DNA of 64,000 nt from Perca fluviatilis (taxonomy: Eukaryota > Chordata > Actinopteri > Perciformes > Percidae), in contig NC_053129.1 of NCBI RefSeq assembly GCF_010015445.1, positions 14,578,249 through 14,642,248 on the forward strand. The letters run 5' to 3'. The notes beneath the pieces are model-generated. The model did no database searches. It worked only from the letters and a program-made list of their open reading frames with translations, and was not told where the DNA came from. The position numbers and the translations under genes are program-made. Positions 35,905-48,196 of the stretch are shown here, piece after piece. The number at the start of each line of letters is the position of its first letter. The stretch's first letter is position 1.

Positions 35905-36720
35905 CCTACTTGCTTAGTACATGTGGTGTGGCTCTGACCTTGGATGATAGACTCAGTGAACAACAGAGAGCAGTGATGGATTCTGGGAAGGAGGAATCTT
36001 CGCTTAGGCTCCAGCTGCAAGTCCTCAAGTCTCCAGCTGCCCTAAACATGTTTATAATCTCTGAAGCATGAATGGATTTTCTACTGAAAGATCATATTTT
36101 AGAATGCTATAATCATCATAACATATCTGTTCTTCAAAAGATCCATTTTAGGAATGAGTTATCAATTACAATCTGAATGTACTGTATTTATTTCAGACTA
36201 AAAATTTTGTAGCATGGTAGCCAAAGACGATATGCTAGTTTTCAGTTTTTTAAATAAAACTCCATTTAATATGAGACGTCTCTTAATACTCAATGCTGGT
36301 TTTCACCTGAATAGAAGAGGAAAGAAGAAGTACTTTTCTGTTGATGTTATTCAACAATGTATGAGGTTTAAAAAAAAGAGAACCCCCCCTGCCCTATCAA
36401 CGCTGACCTTAAAAAAAAACGAAATATGAAAAAAACAAAGAAACTAAAAAAGTAATAATTTATCAGGGATATGTCTTTCTGTGCAATTAATCACACACTG
36501 TGCCTTCTTTTCCCCACAATATTGGGAGCTTTACTGTAAATGGAAAAAAGGAGGGAATGTATGGTGAATATTTGAGATTTTTCGTATTAGTCTGTAGATG
36601 TTTAATACTTAGGGCCATACAATAAACAAAAAGAAAAGTTAACTTTCATCAAATACATTTTTCAAAGTATGCAACTAAAGTCAGACTTGACCAATCACCT
36701 CAAAGACTGAGACAGCACGC
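34741..36720. other. Intergenic DNA downstream of the naa30 promoter
   Basis: AT-rich, with no gene seen. It holds a short palindrome at about 35124-35156 (AATCATAGACTGT, spacer, ACAGTCTATGATT), two CTCF-like words (CCAGCAGAGGACGC at 35285-35298 and CCAGTAGATGTCGC at 35350-35363) and a CA microsatellite at 35827-35902. Confidence 0.5.
35827..35902. repeat. (CA)n microsatellite
   Basis: About 38 CA units with one early interruption (CACAAACACA). Confidence 0.95.
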
Positions 36721-36729
36721 TAATCCAAG

Positions 36730-36965
36730 TTTATCTGCAGGGTGGTGTAGCCTCTGGTTAAGGATGCAGAGGGTCGCTGGTTCAAGTCCCAGCATGTATC
36801 AGGTACGGAGTGTGGACTGGTAGCTTGAGAGGTGCCCATTTGACTCCTGGACACTGCCAGGAGGCAAATGGGGAGCCATCCTGTGAGGCAGTCCCCTCTC
36901 TCTGACATCTCTGTCTGCCTGTTTGTGCATGTCTGTATTTGGGCTTGTGTAAATATATATATTTC
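36730..36965 (+). mobile_element. tRNA-derived SINE of a second type
   Basis: An A-box-like GTGGTGTAGCCTCTGGTTAA and B-box GGTTCAAGTCCCAGC form the head. The body has words typical of another fish SINE family (GGCAGTCCCCTCTCTCTGAC, TCTGTCTGCCTGTTTGTGCA) and an AT-rich tail. No clean target-site duplication was found. It does not share its body with the SINEs at 1946, 11680 and 22420. Confidence 0.65.
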
Positions 36966-37152
36966 CCCTTGCATGATTAACAAAGTATACCTTCCTCTGT
37001 CTTCTAGGTGGCAGTGTTGCTCTATTGTGTCCTAGTGGAGGTGGATTCGGAAAATACATTGTGGAAAATAACATTGTGTGAACTTCAAAAGTCCAATAGT
37101 ACTGAAGTATTTCCTATACAAAGTAAGATAATAATATGCTTCTATTGAGCCA

Positions 37153-37181
37153 TAGACAGATAGACAGATAGACAGATAGAC

Positions 37182-37232
<51 letters not shown>

Positions 37233-37249
37233 CAGATAGACAGATAGAT
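37153..37249. repeat. (GATA/GACA)n microsatellite
   Basis: Tetranucleotide GATA units run about 97 bp, with GACA variants at both ends. Confidence 0.95.
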
Positions 37250-40200
37250 CTATGTCCTACATTCAGCTATTATGAACACGTGTGCTTGATGTGTGGAAAG
37301 AGAGAGTCATATTTTGTTTGTATGTTACAGGGAAAGAGACGGAGAGACAGACAGGGAGAGAGACGGCCCTTTGAAAGCTAAGCCTTGGGGCTGAGAACTC
37401 TCTGAAGAGCTGGAATCAGACATGCACAATCAGTTCCCCTCTTCAAATCTCCTTTACAGGCCTATCTACTTGAACAGGCTTCTCTTAATTACTTTCTCTA
37501 TCACTTAGCGAGCTGTGCCTGGGACTAGGAGCAGCAGTGTCTTGCCAAAGACACTTGGCTGGTTTGAACCCATATTTATATATCTTCTTTCTTACAATCC
37601 TGTCCCGTACCTTCCTTTTCTCCTCCTCCCTCCTCCTACTCCTCCTCCTGCTTTCATTCTACACTGCTCTTGTCTCTCTGTGTCTCTCCCTATCCTGTCT
37701 GTACCCTTTTCCAAATATCTCCAGGGCATCAGTTGCGTCATGTGACTGGTGTGCTTGTGATTACAGCAGTTGGCAACCATACTCATCTATGAGGAAGAAT
37801 CCAAAATACCTCATAAAACAACAGCATGTAAAGTAGTATACGGTCAGTATGCAGCTCAGGACAACCCAGGCTGACAATGACACCCAAAGACCCTTCTCCT
37901 ACAACACTCTCTCCATCTTTCTGTGCGTCTGAACCGGTCTCAGGGGCTGGAGGCCAAGCTTTTTCTCCCCTCTCTCCTACTCCTGCCTGTCACGTTGGCT
38001 CGCTCCCCTTACTCCGCTCAATTCCTTGTGTCCTCCTCCTCCTTCTGGTTTTTCTGTCTGGCGTCTGGTCCACTAGAGCTGTATTTAATTAGTTTCTGTT
38101 GGGTTAATTAGGGGCTAAAGTTAGGGGGTCGAACCAGAACAAAAGCGGGTCAGGCTGGACGGATGCAGGTGCTCCGATGTGGTTGCCAGATTCCACCGTT
38201 CAGATTAAGATGGCTGTACATTGTCTGGAGTATTGGGGAGAGGGAGAAAGAGAGAGAGAGAGACCGGTGAATTGCAGGGGAGGAGGTTTTTTCACCACAT
38301 ATGGGGTGGCAGCTCCTTATACGGCATCATGCTGGCATCATTGTGCAAATTAGCTGATACATTTCAACATATTTTCTAAGACACTGCTTTATATTCATAT
38401 GATTTCAGCGTAGTTTCATGTCTTTTTCCCTCTCATATTACACTGCCACACATCACACAGAGCTGATCTAATGTATGGTGTGTGCAAGTGATGTCTTTGC
38501 CAGTCTGTTACAAGGTGCTGTGTTGTATGTTAGCTCTCATATCGCCCCTAGCACTCAGTGCCTTTTTTTCATCTACGAGTGGCACTTTCCTTGTTGCACT
38601 GTTGGTTGGCTGTGTAGAATGAGAAACATGTGAGGAGGACATCAAATGACCAATCAAGGCAAGTGAAGTGTACATAAAATGGGCAATTGAAGCCTGTGAA
38701 GTGTACATCAGTTGTTCAAATGCAGTGATCATGTAAATGAAACGAATGAAAACAGTAGATATGAGTGTAGAAAAGCTTCAGGCTGCAGCACTTTGAAGGT
38801 TACCTGTTTACATGTTGTACTTTTGGCATGTAATTACAATTTTGAAACATTTTAAAGTGGCCAACTGGAGCTTTTTATTAATAGATGTACATGACAGGCT
38901 TATGCGTAACTTTGCTTGTAGAGAAGAGCGAGAAGAGCCGAAAGAGACACAATTTGACCTTTTCTTCTGTCCTGTGGAGATGAAGAGGGACCAGATGAAC
39001 TGATATGAGAGGAGAGAGAGGAGGGAGGGGAGAGGAGAGGAGAGGAGAGAGAGGGCATCTCTGGCATGGCTGGAGCCCCTCAGTGTGTGAGGGTCCTGGG
39101 GCCCTTTAGACAGGCGCCAGCCCAGCAGGGAGGCAGAGACAATCACGCAGCACCAGATTCAATGCACAGAGATGGAGGGATGGAGAGAGATGAGGAGACA
39201 CGGAGGGGAGGATTGAGGGGGGTGGATTCTGGGACGAAGTGCACAGTTGACAAAGGTGGAGGACACGACAAGGAGAAGAGCAGACATGTCCAGGTGGAGA
39301 TGGAAAGAGCTGGCGAATAAAAGAGATGAGTTGAAAAGAGATTGGATGGAGAGAAAGAGAGGGAGAAAACGACAGCGTAGATCAAGAGGAGGTGAGAGGA
39401 GACGGAGTAAAAGGAAGAAAGAGAAAGCTAGAGAGAGATAGCATATATTCCCTCTGTAACAGTCTTTATCACCAGCCCAGATCGTGGCGTATGAACAGTG
39501 ATCCAAGTCAACCATCTGCTGAGGCTAGATAAGCCTGGGAGAGCTGGGTATTGAGCTGTCACTCAGGGAGGAGCGCAGAAAAAGAAAGAGAGGAGGGGAG
39601 AGAGAAACAGAAGAGAAATAAAGACGGAATGGAAGAGAGAGCGAGAGGCAGGGATGAAGGGAGGGGTCTGCGCAAGGTAGAAAAATTCAAAGGAGAAGAT
39701 TTGTGCAGACTGGAGAGCATCCGTCTTGTTAAAGAAAGACTTAGCGTCAAATCGAAGTCCAGCCCTGTCCTGCCTAATCTTAAAATAATCCTTCAGCTAA
39801 TGAGAAGAACAATAAAATGAGGCTGTTTATTGGTTTTTATTTCTGTCAACCCCACACACACACACACACACGTATACACACACACACACACACACTCTTG
39901 CACAAACACACACATCCACTCAGATCATCACTCCTAATCATGCTGCTGATGACATGAGGCTGTTTGTTGCTCATTTTCTGTCTCACACATATTCATACAC
40001 TAGAACTAAATTCACATGACACACAGACACACACAGACACACACACACACACACACACACACACATTATAATGGCAAAACCAGTGTGTGTGGGGGGTTGT
40101 CTCAGTTGATTAGACACCTGTACTGTTGGTGAGGATCCCCAGAGTGGAAGACGGTTTCCTAGTTGATTAAGCCTATGTGCAGGTGATTAAGTTAAATCCC

Positions 40201-40600
40201 CCTCTTAACCACTTACTGCATAACTATGAATGACATTATTATCCTGTATGTGTGAGAGAAAGTTTAACATTTGATATTGGGTGATTTGTGTCATCCCAAT
40301 TTTGTATTTTTAAGATTCAATACATTCAATCCAGTACATCCCAGCTCTAAATTTTTTGGATCATGTGTGTTTGTGTTTATAGTGTGATACGGTGATAGTA
40401 CAGGGGCATGAATTAAGGCCGGGAGGGGGGTCAGGCCCGGGAGTGGGGGTTAGGAGGGGATTAGCTGAGGCCAGTTGGATCATTTTACAGCCGGAGGACC
40501 CCCCCCTCACCCTCTGCAGTCTCCTGGACAATGAGGATTAAACTCCTCTTGTTCCTCAACTCCAAAAAACGGCAGGACGACAAAGACACTATTCCTCCTG
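37250..40600. other. Gene desert with purine-rich tracts
   Basis: No gene is recognised. Notable content is GA-rich strand-asymmetric DNA at about 39000-39720 and short (CA)n tracts at 39853-39895 and 40020-40066. Several open frames here are caused by purine-only composition and are not treated as genes. Confidence 0.5.
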
Positions 40601-40607
40601 GGTCCCC

Positions 40608-40662
40608 TGGCTGGGGCTGGGGCTGGGGCTGGGAGCTGAGCTGAGCTGAGCTGAGCCGAGGA
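40608..40662. repeat. Minisatellite (GGGGCT)n then (GAGCT)n
   Basis: Four tandem CTGGGG-type hexamers pass directly into GAGCT pentamers, followed by a GGAGGGAA-rich tract. The DNA is G-rich on the plus strand. Confidence 0.85.
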
Positions 40663-40734
40663 GGGAAGGAAGGAGGGAAGGAGTAGAGAGGAGGAGGAGG
40701 GAGGCAGGAGGAGGCAGGGGGTCCATCATAAAAT

Positions 40735-40935
40735 TAATCCTTTCACAGTTTCCTCTGGGTGCAAAGTGAGATATGAGGCAGACATGTCTAATGAAACGCT
40801 ACAGTCATCTAAGGGCGCAGCGATAAAAGCATATATTAAACTAATGGAGCTCGTCATTAGTGCCTCTATTAAGCGGATCGAGAGGGTTGTGCTCTCTGGT
40901 GATCTGCACAGAAGATTAATCAATACCAATGAAAC
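40735..40935. promoter_or_regulatory. Candidate conserved non-coding element
   Basis: This is a repeat-free, compositionally balanced stretch, and both strands happen to be free of stops over about 200 bp. It is rich in homeodomain-type words (GTCATTAGTG, CTATTAAGC, AGATTAATCAATACC). It stands out from the purine-rich DNA to its left. An enhancer of the otx2-type gene is one possibility, inferred only from position and motifs. Confidence 0.3.
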
Positions 40936-41065
40936 GCCACCTTCCCACATTCTCCCATTTCAGTGCTTGTACAGTAGTTAATATATTTTAATATTTAAGT
41001 TCACTCACCCATGACCGTCAAGGTTGAAACTATGACTCAGTTTCTATTTGTAGTTTACATTAAAT

Positions 41066-41620
41066 GAATAGTTTGACATTTGGGAAATATGTCTCTTTAC
41101 TTTCTTGCCAAGATTTAGATAAGAAGATTGATACTTTGCTCATGTTTGTAGTAAATGTGAAGCTCCAGCCAGGAGTCATTAGCTTAGCTTAGCATAAAGA
41201 CTGGAAACAAAACAGCTAGGCGGGCTCTGTCTAAAGGCGACTTGTACCTTGTTTGAGGTGTAAAAGTGAGACGTTTGGGTGTTACAGAAGAGTTTGAGCT
41301 GGACTACCACATTGTGTCGCTTTTACACTTCACTTTTGGTGAGCTTTGAGTTTGAGGTGCTGTTAGGCAGAATTTGGACAGAGCCTGGCTAGCTGTTTCC
41401 CCTGTTTCCAGTATATATATGCTAAGTTTAGCTAACTGGCTGCTGGCTGTAGCTTCAGAACTTCATATTTACCAATATGCGATCAATTATCTCATCTCCA
41501 AATGTTAAACTGTTCTTTTAATTAGTGAGCTTTAGGCTGACTTTGTTACCATCACACAGAGCCAAGTTAGCTGTTTATCTTTATGCTAAGCATCACCTAG
41601 GCTATTTCCCAAACTATTCC
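41066..41620. mobile_element. Interspersed repeat with inverted ends
   Basis: It begins GAATAGTTTGACATTTGGGA and ends CTATTTCCCAAACTATTCC, an inverted pair with a small internal gap. The interior has TTAGCTTAGCTTAGCATAAA near the left and a partly mirrored ATCTTTATGCTAAGC near the right. This type of element is common in fish genomes (recalled). A related fragment lies at about 23636-23757. Confidence 0.6.
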
Positions 41621-43520
41621 TTCAAAATTGCATTTTAGCGGCAACAATGTATCACTTGGGCACTTTGTGAACAAAAAGTGCCCCAAGCTTAGTGAATTGA
41701 AAGTTAAATCCTGTGTAAAAGCTCAGTGTTGAGCAGTGTGAGATCATAGCCTGAGGCATGATGATTAAAGACCCCTATGTGGCAAAGTGTCCACCCTAAC
41801 ATGCTAGTGGGCTCAGAATTTGGCAGAGTTTCAGGCTTAGGGAAGGAGACGGATTTGGTTTCCCCTCAATGTTTGCAATTACAATTACTGTAACAAATAC
41901 TGTTCCCTTATAGGGAAAGAGGACAAAAAGTAAATGTTTGATGTCGTGATGCTGAGGATCAAAATTACTGGTCAACATCCAAGTGAGAGGGACAATAAAA
42001 GAGGAAGACAAAAGAAACAGAAGTCCACTGGTTTTAATCTGAGAGAGAGAAGAAAATGAGGGAGTCAATATAAGAACGTAAAGAGAGGAGAGAAAGAGAG
42101 AACCGAGGAGGAGGGCGACGAGCACAACAGAACCAGGGGGAGTTAGAGGAGAGAGGAGAGCAGAGGAGGGTCCTTTCATACAAAAAAGCCTCTCTTTTAC
42201 TTATAGAAGGGGAAAAAAAAAAAAGAGCAGAAGAAAAGCTTCTTCTCGCCTCCCGGACGCAGTGTCAAACCCAATCAGTGTCTGGTCTGGCAGCACGGCT
42301 CGTCTCCCAGGCACCGGCTCACAATGGAGGCGAGCCTCGGCCGCCACACCTCTCACTTCCAATCTGCATCCTCCAGGGCAGGCCTGAGAGAAGGGGGCTG
42401 CGGCGAGGGGCAACAATGTACCTCAAATGTTCAAATTCTCCCAACAAAATCACCGTGTGCTGAGAATTGGATTAACAAGTAAAAGTAAAACACTCCTCAA
42501 GTAGCTTTTTTTTCCTTAGTTCATGTTGATTTGGACAGTTAATATCAGTTTTTATTGTGAAGAAGTGTGGCTTAGGATCAACGACTGGGTGTAGGTATGG
42601 GTTATTGTTCTTAAAAGATTTCCAACGCAGGTGGAAAGAATGAGACTTAGTGTCAGGGGTGCACGTATGTAAAGCCAAACACAAACATGGATAAACTGCT
42701 CGACGATTACAACGACCAACAATCCCTGAGCCGTGAAGTCCCGCGCTAATAAACGTGAGCAACAAGGCTTGATCCTTAAAAACCTCGCCACTCAAAAAAA
42801 AAAAAAAATGTCTATCTTGAATAGACACCCCCCTAAATCGCATTGTTGAGTAAATCCTGTATTAAAAGGAAAGAGTTACTCTGCATTTATACTCCTGAAG
42901 ACTTTAGTTAAGCCAGTGCCTCTGCCACTCTGCAGCGCGGGCTTCATCCAGCCTGAGTAAATCCGTCTCTCAATGGCGATTGGCTGAAGGCGAAGGGGCC
43001 ATCTTTTTCACACGCTTCCTCAATCGCCCCCCCCACTCCCTCTCTGCTAGTGTTTACCCGTCACCAAACAATGGCTGGTTACTGGCAATTAAACAGCATT
43101 TTCCGAAGAATCCGTGGCACTGGTCTAATGGCATTACTGTTGGATGATTCAATCCTTGAATAGTCAACAGGATTTTGCCTCTCACCAGGAAAATACTGCT
43201 TCATCGAATTACCCGTATTACATAGATTTACCCGAAGCTTATGATTCAGGGTTCACAGATTACTGCTCTTCTAAAGATGGCGGGAGAAAGGAGTGATAGG
43301 CCACGAGAGTGATGACTCCAACGCTTCAAAGCCGGGCGCTGCTCTAACTGGCACACTCTTCCCCCAAAAGACTAATACAGACCAAAGATTTACCCACAAA
43401 CCTTTGCCGATTTAGAGAGATTATTAATTCACCTGAATGCAAAGACTTCTGTTCTTTTATTGTCCTTTGCTTTTCTGACTTTAACATTTGATGATGCTTG
43501 AAGGATGGTTTACACATTTA
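41621..43520. other. Gene desert, purine-rich in part
   Basis: GA-rich DNA occupies about 42040-42180. No gene is seen in the rest. Open frames here lack any recognised domain or splice pattern. Confidence 0.4.
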
Positions 43521-43522
43521 CA

Positions 43523-43523
43523 G

Positions 43524-43569
<46 letters not shown>

Positions 43570-43625
43570 ACACGCGCACGCGCACGCACACGCACACGCA
43601 CACGCACACGCACACGCACACACAC

Positions 43626-43664
<39 letters not shown>
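43523..43664. repeat. Compound microsatellite (TC)n(CA)n with CG-containing CACG units
   Basis: About 16 bp of TC is followed by some 125 bp of CA with many G substitutions (CACGCACGCGCACG), so this CA tract contains many CpGs. Confidence 0.95.
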
Positions 43665-43668
<4 letters not shown>

Positions 43669-43689
43669 AATATAGGAGCCAAACTGCAC

Positions 43690-44010
43690 ATTGTGACCTT
43701 TGACCTTCCATGGGTCGAGTCGGCCTGGGCAGCATGGGGAACCAGGAAGACCGGCCAAGTCCATTATCTCACAATGAAGGGCTAATTACTGGGCCCGCAA
43801 GCCTCAAATCACACGGCAGCAGACTGCCTGTCTCTGTCCTCCGCTCACCCAACATCTTAATTGCTCTTTTATTCTCTCTCTGTTTTCGCCGTGCCTCTCT
43901 CCCCGACTCGCTCCTTCTCTCGCCTTAGCCATTTCACACATAAAAGCAAGATGCTAATTGCCTGCTATGGAAATATTGGGCCTGTGATTAGCCAGGCAGA
44001 GGGTTTGGCT
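43690..44010. promoter_or_regulatory. Candidate regulatory stretch upstream of the otx2-type gene
   Basis: Repeat-free sequence with several homeodomain-type words (GGGCTAATTACTGGG, CATCTTAATTGCTC, GATGCTAATTGCC, GTGATTAGCC) in 300 bp. It is called only from motif density and position and could be chance. Confidence 0.25.
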
Positions 44011-46057
44011 GGCCTGTGTTTTTCCCCGTCTGTATGAGAGAGTGTCGAGCCAGCACGCCCGGCGTAAAAATAGGAAACTGCGGTTGTCGGCGGTGAAAGG
44101 AAATTCATTTTTCTGTCATTCACGTGCGGAGCAGGGTTGAAAGTGTCATTGTGCTCCAGTGGCAATTTGTCAGACTGCTATGTTGGCAAAATGTTGATAG
44201 AAAATCCGCTTGAACAAAATTACAGGAAAATTAGTTCAGTTTCTTTTAGGCAGAGTTGGTGTATTGTTATCATTAGCATTGACAGACTAATTATTTTACG
44301 CCCTTATAGTTTAAATATGTGGATCACCAGTCTGGACTACTAACTGTCAACCGAAGTTAACAAATAAAAAACAAACAGTGTGATCAAATGCACAAAACAG
44401 GTTGGTGCACATGCTTGCTTGATGAATTTATTATCCAGGTATTGTGTTTTTAACTGTGACGACTAATTTATCCAAAACCCTCATTATGTTCTCCTCCCTG
44501 ACCCTGACTTATTATCTCAATCTGTCGGTAATTTACTAATAATGGCTGCACATAATCATCTAACAAGACAACAAGGGTTAGTCTTAATGGATTCTATCTT
44601 GAGATGCATATACATATGGAAATGAGACACAGTGGGGGAATGTGCTTTAGCTTATGCCCTCTAACCTGCTTGCTTTCTGAAGAATTACTACTCTTACAAA
44701 AGATATTTTTTCAGTTTTAATGGAGACGTGCCTAACTTAACCCATCTGTGACTTTATTCTCTTCTTTTATCAGGAGAAGTAAAAACAATCCTCTCAAAAA
44801 AGTGTGCATTTACTGTACTTTCAAATTGTTACCAATGAAACAAACCATAGCAAGCAACTTCATTTCTATAGAACATTGCTATATAGTTACAAAGTGTTTC
44901 ACAGAAAGAAAAGATGGGAAAGAGGGCAATAAAAGAGACAGAAGACAACATATAAAACAAGTCGAAATAAGTGTATAACGACAAAGTAAAAGTTATAAAG
45001 TCAAGAAAAAAGTGTGTTTAAAGGTGCTTTTTAAAGATGTCCTGATTTGGCATCTTATGACACTTAGCAGATGCAGTCTTTTCTCCTCTGCTTCTCTGAT
45101 TCTTTTCTATTATAATGCCTCCTTTGTAACCTTGAGCTCTTTTTCTTACACTTCAGATGTTAGCAGGTTAGTTTAGTAACTTTTCTTCATTCAGAGTCAC
45201 CTGCCATTTGACCTCGGCCTTGTCCCAGTACCAAACCAAAGCATTTTGAAAACCTTTGGCGGATATTGAAATGCCCTTTTAAGAAACGTTCTCTTCCCCC
45301 CTGAGTGCTTTGTCCAAGATGTTGGAAAAGATGGAGAAGGGAAAGAGCCTGGTTTTCCCAACGATTGCAGCTGTGGAGTGTTTGGGCAGCGCAGTGGTTG
45401 GTTGGTTGGGAGGTTTGGGGGCCAAGAGGGGTGCAGGTCGGCTGTTCAAAGGCTGGCTTTTTGCATTGTTGGTCAGTTGGGGATTAAGGTCCTCTGTGAA
45501 GTAGAATAGCCCCTCTAATTAAAAGGGATAAGAAGGCAGAAAAATAGCGAGAGGCACGGGAGGAAGCAAAGAGAGAGGGAGAGGGGAGAGCAAATTTGCA
45601 GAGAAAGAAAGAAAAGAATAACTGTTTTCAGTGTCACTCCTGCAGCCGGGCCCATCGATTCAGACTGGATTAACTTAACACTCCTCCTCCCTATTTCTCT
45701 CTGTCACTCTCTCCCCCAATCTCTGTCTGCCATTATTTCTATCTGGCAATTTCCAAACTTTGTTCTCCACATGCTCATAATTCTCTTGAAAGTACAGTTA
45801 AACAATGCATTCAAAGCATTTAGATGGAGCTAATAAAAAAGCTACATATATGTTTTGGGGGTAATCTCTTTACAAAATCTCGAACGGTCGCATCTACAGA
45901 CATCTAAGTTCTTTCAAAAATACTTTTCAGCTCTTCTCAGCAAAAGACAGAGACTAAAACTAAAAAAAGTTTTCATTCTGTTGCAGATTTGTGAAAAGTC
46001 AAATTGTATGTAGGTGACATTTTGCTAGATGAACTCAGCTACTTGCTACTTGCACCA
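44011..46057. other. Gene desert, nothing recognised
   Basis: No gene, element or repeat could be supported in this stretch apart from simple AT- and GA-rich tracts. Confidence 0.4.
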
Positions 46058-46070
46058 GTGTGTGTATGTC

Positions 46071-46134
<64 letters not shown>
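46058..46134. repeat. (TG)n microsatellite
   Basis: About 35 TG units with an early TATGTCGG interruption. Confidence 0.95.
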
Positions 46135-46136
<2 letters not shown>

Positions 46137-46937
46137 CCTAAGTATTTGCCGTCATCAGAATGTGAATAGAGGGGCTGTGTGCTGTGCCCCAGATGCTGGC
46201 TGACAGTAGGTGGGCTGTTTGCCGTGGGGATGCCAGGTTGTGTTTTTGTTTGGCCCTCCTCTGTCCCGCCTGCCTCCCTCCCCTCGCCCGGTGGGGGGTC
46301 CAGGGCTCCCGGGGCCAGTCCCTGCTGACCAATACCCAGGTATGAGGTCTCTCAGTTTGGCTAACACTAGCCGCAGGCCGCGGGAGGTTAACGAGGTACC
46401 AGCAGGGACAAGACATTCAACCCTCCCACGGGCAAACCACAAGTGGTGGATGTATCTCAATGAAGGGCATGAATATGATATGATGTAGGCCATGTGGTTG
46501 AGGGTGCTAAGGGGGTTAAATGGTAAAGATACTGCAGGTGCAATATTTTTAGCAAAGTGTCTCTCAGCTGACCAGATGCAATTCTTTAGGCACAGTCACA
46601 CCAGCATTTAAAATGAGAACATTTTGCAGCAAAAGTTTTATTTAATTCTCCTCTTCCGAACACTAAAAAAAAACATGGCTTTTAGACAGTTATGAGAGAG
46701 AAATTGATGAAAGAAATACAGCTCTCAGTAAATAAAGAGTGTTACTTCTTGTTTCATGAATGTCCTAGATGGCTCTGGGAGCTTTCTTTTGCCTGTTTAT
46801 TGAATGAAATGATTTCTGAGAACAAAATACCAGGAGGGAGTAAGAGGCACAGTACTGACAAATAAAGAAAAAAGGTTTGAAGAGCTTTGGTGAATGACTA
46901 TTAGCATGTTAGCTAGCATTTCTGAAGCTGAAAAGAT

Positions 46938-47887
46938 GGGGAGCGTGGGGCACAAAGTAACACTTTTTGGTTATGGCTAAATATTTCTAAAACCATTTGA
47001 GTTTAACTGCTCATATTTTTATACAAGCAACGTATATATCTCTGCTACAAATGTGCACTGGAAGTTTGTTTGTAGGACCTACCGTTCTTGAACAATTTCA
47101 CCGAGAGTGGCGATAGGTGAAATGTTACAACCTGCCCCATATGTTGGGTTAGTTGTAACAGATAGAGGGTTAGCTGTAACACTTGTTAAAAAGTTGGATT
47201 TAACACAAATGATTCAATAGCATTGTGCTATACACCTAATAAAACTCTATAAAACACTTCCTTACTAAACTCTGCATAATATAATAGTTTAATGTATGGA
47301 TCTATTAAACAATAATAAAAATAAATAAATAAAAATGTAATATAAAATTTTTTTTTTAAGAATTCTCATTCTGTGGACAAAAGAAATGCAACACATAGTT
47401 GTTCACGCTGTACTTCAATACTTTAAAAATATTGGGTTCGAAACATTAATTCAAATAAAAGACTTTTAACTCTTAATGAAGAGTTAAAAATGGCTCCTTT
47501 TGTAGAATAATTAGTTGTAACACCTTGTTACAACTAGCCCCGCTGTGACGCGTTTACCTCAGGACTGGCTGGCACTTGCTAAGCGATGGTCACATGTTTT
47601 AAAATGGTACGATGTTTTAGCCAAGAGGACGGTGATCAAGGCAATATAAGGTTAGATACACTGATTTCTTTAGAAATCGAAAAATACTTCTGACCAAAAA
47701 AAATACTTACATGATACCAAAACACAATTTCTTCTCTCTCTCGGAGACAGTGGAAGTAAACAGAATTCCAAGTTGGCGGGAACATGTCTAATGGCAATGT
47801 CCTTACATGCCCTGAAGCACATCCGGTTCTACCCTAAAAAACCCGTGTTACATTTAACCCTGCGTTACTTTGTGCCCTGCGCTCCCC
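46938..47887. mobile_element. Non-autonomous DNA transposon with GGGGAGCG inverted ends, type unknown
   Basis: The left end GGGGAGCGTGGGGCACAAAG and the right end, read in reverse complement GGGGAGCGCAGGGCACAAAG, match at 18 of 20 bases and continue TAAC. The interior is AT-rich with several GTTGTAAC/GTTACAAC words near both ends and no transposase frame. No clear target-site duplication was found, so the superfamily is not assigned. Confidence 0.7.
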
Positions 47888-48182
47888 TACAGCTCTGAGA
47901 ACAAAATAGCTAGGGGAAGTAAACAGCCCAGTACAATGAGAATAGGCAAGAGCTTGGAGAGCTATTGTGAGTCGCACAATTATGTAGCAAAGTTATATTT
48001 AGGCACCCAAACTACTTAGTTAAGGGTTTCAGAAAATCACTGTGGTTGAAATCAGCGTTACTTCACTTCTGGTTACACATGTAACGCTAACACGTGACGA
48101 AGCTCCGTTTGTTTCAGAAATTTTAAACTCTTATACTTTGTCATATAGCTTTTTTGCTTTGCTTCCGTAACAATGAATACGG

Positions 48183-48196
48183 CCACTAGAGGGCGC
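48183..48196 (+). promoter_or_regulatory. CTCF-consensus site
   Basis: CCACTAGAGGGCGC fits every position of the vertebrate CTCF core consensus CCASYAGRKGGCRS. It lies about 3.8 kb upstream of the TATA promoter of the otx2-type gene. Binding is inferred from motif only. Confidence 0.5.

Noticed and set aside
37153..37249. CRISPR-like array
   Set aside because: It is a simple tetranucleotide repeat in a vertebrate genome, without spacers.
39000..39820. Arg/Glu-rich or Ser/Leu-rich open frames
   Set aside because: They arise from purine-only strand composition. No splice pattern or domain is present.
45305..45504. Two overlapping open frames in the desert
   Set aside because: No recognisable domain, no splice context and G-rich low-complexity content.
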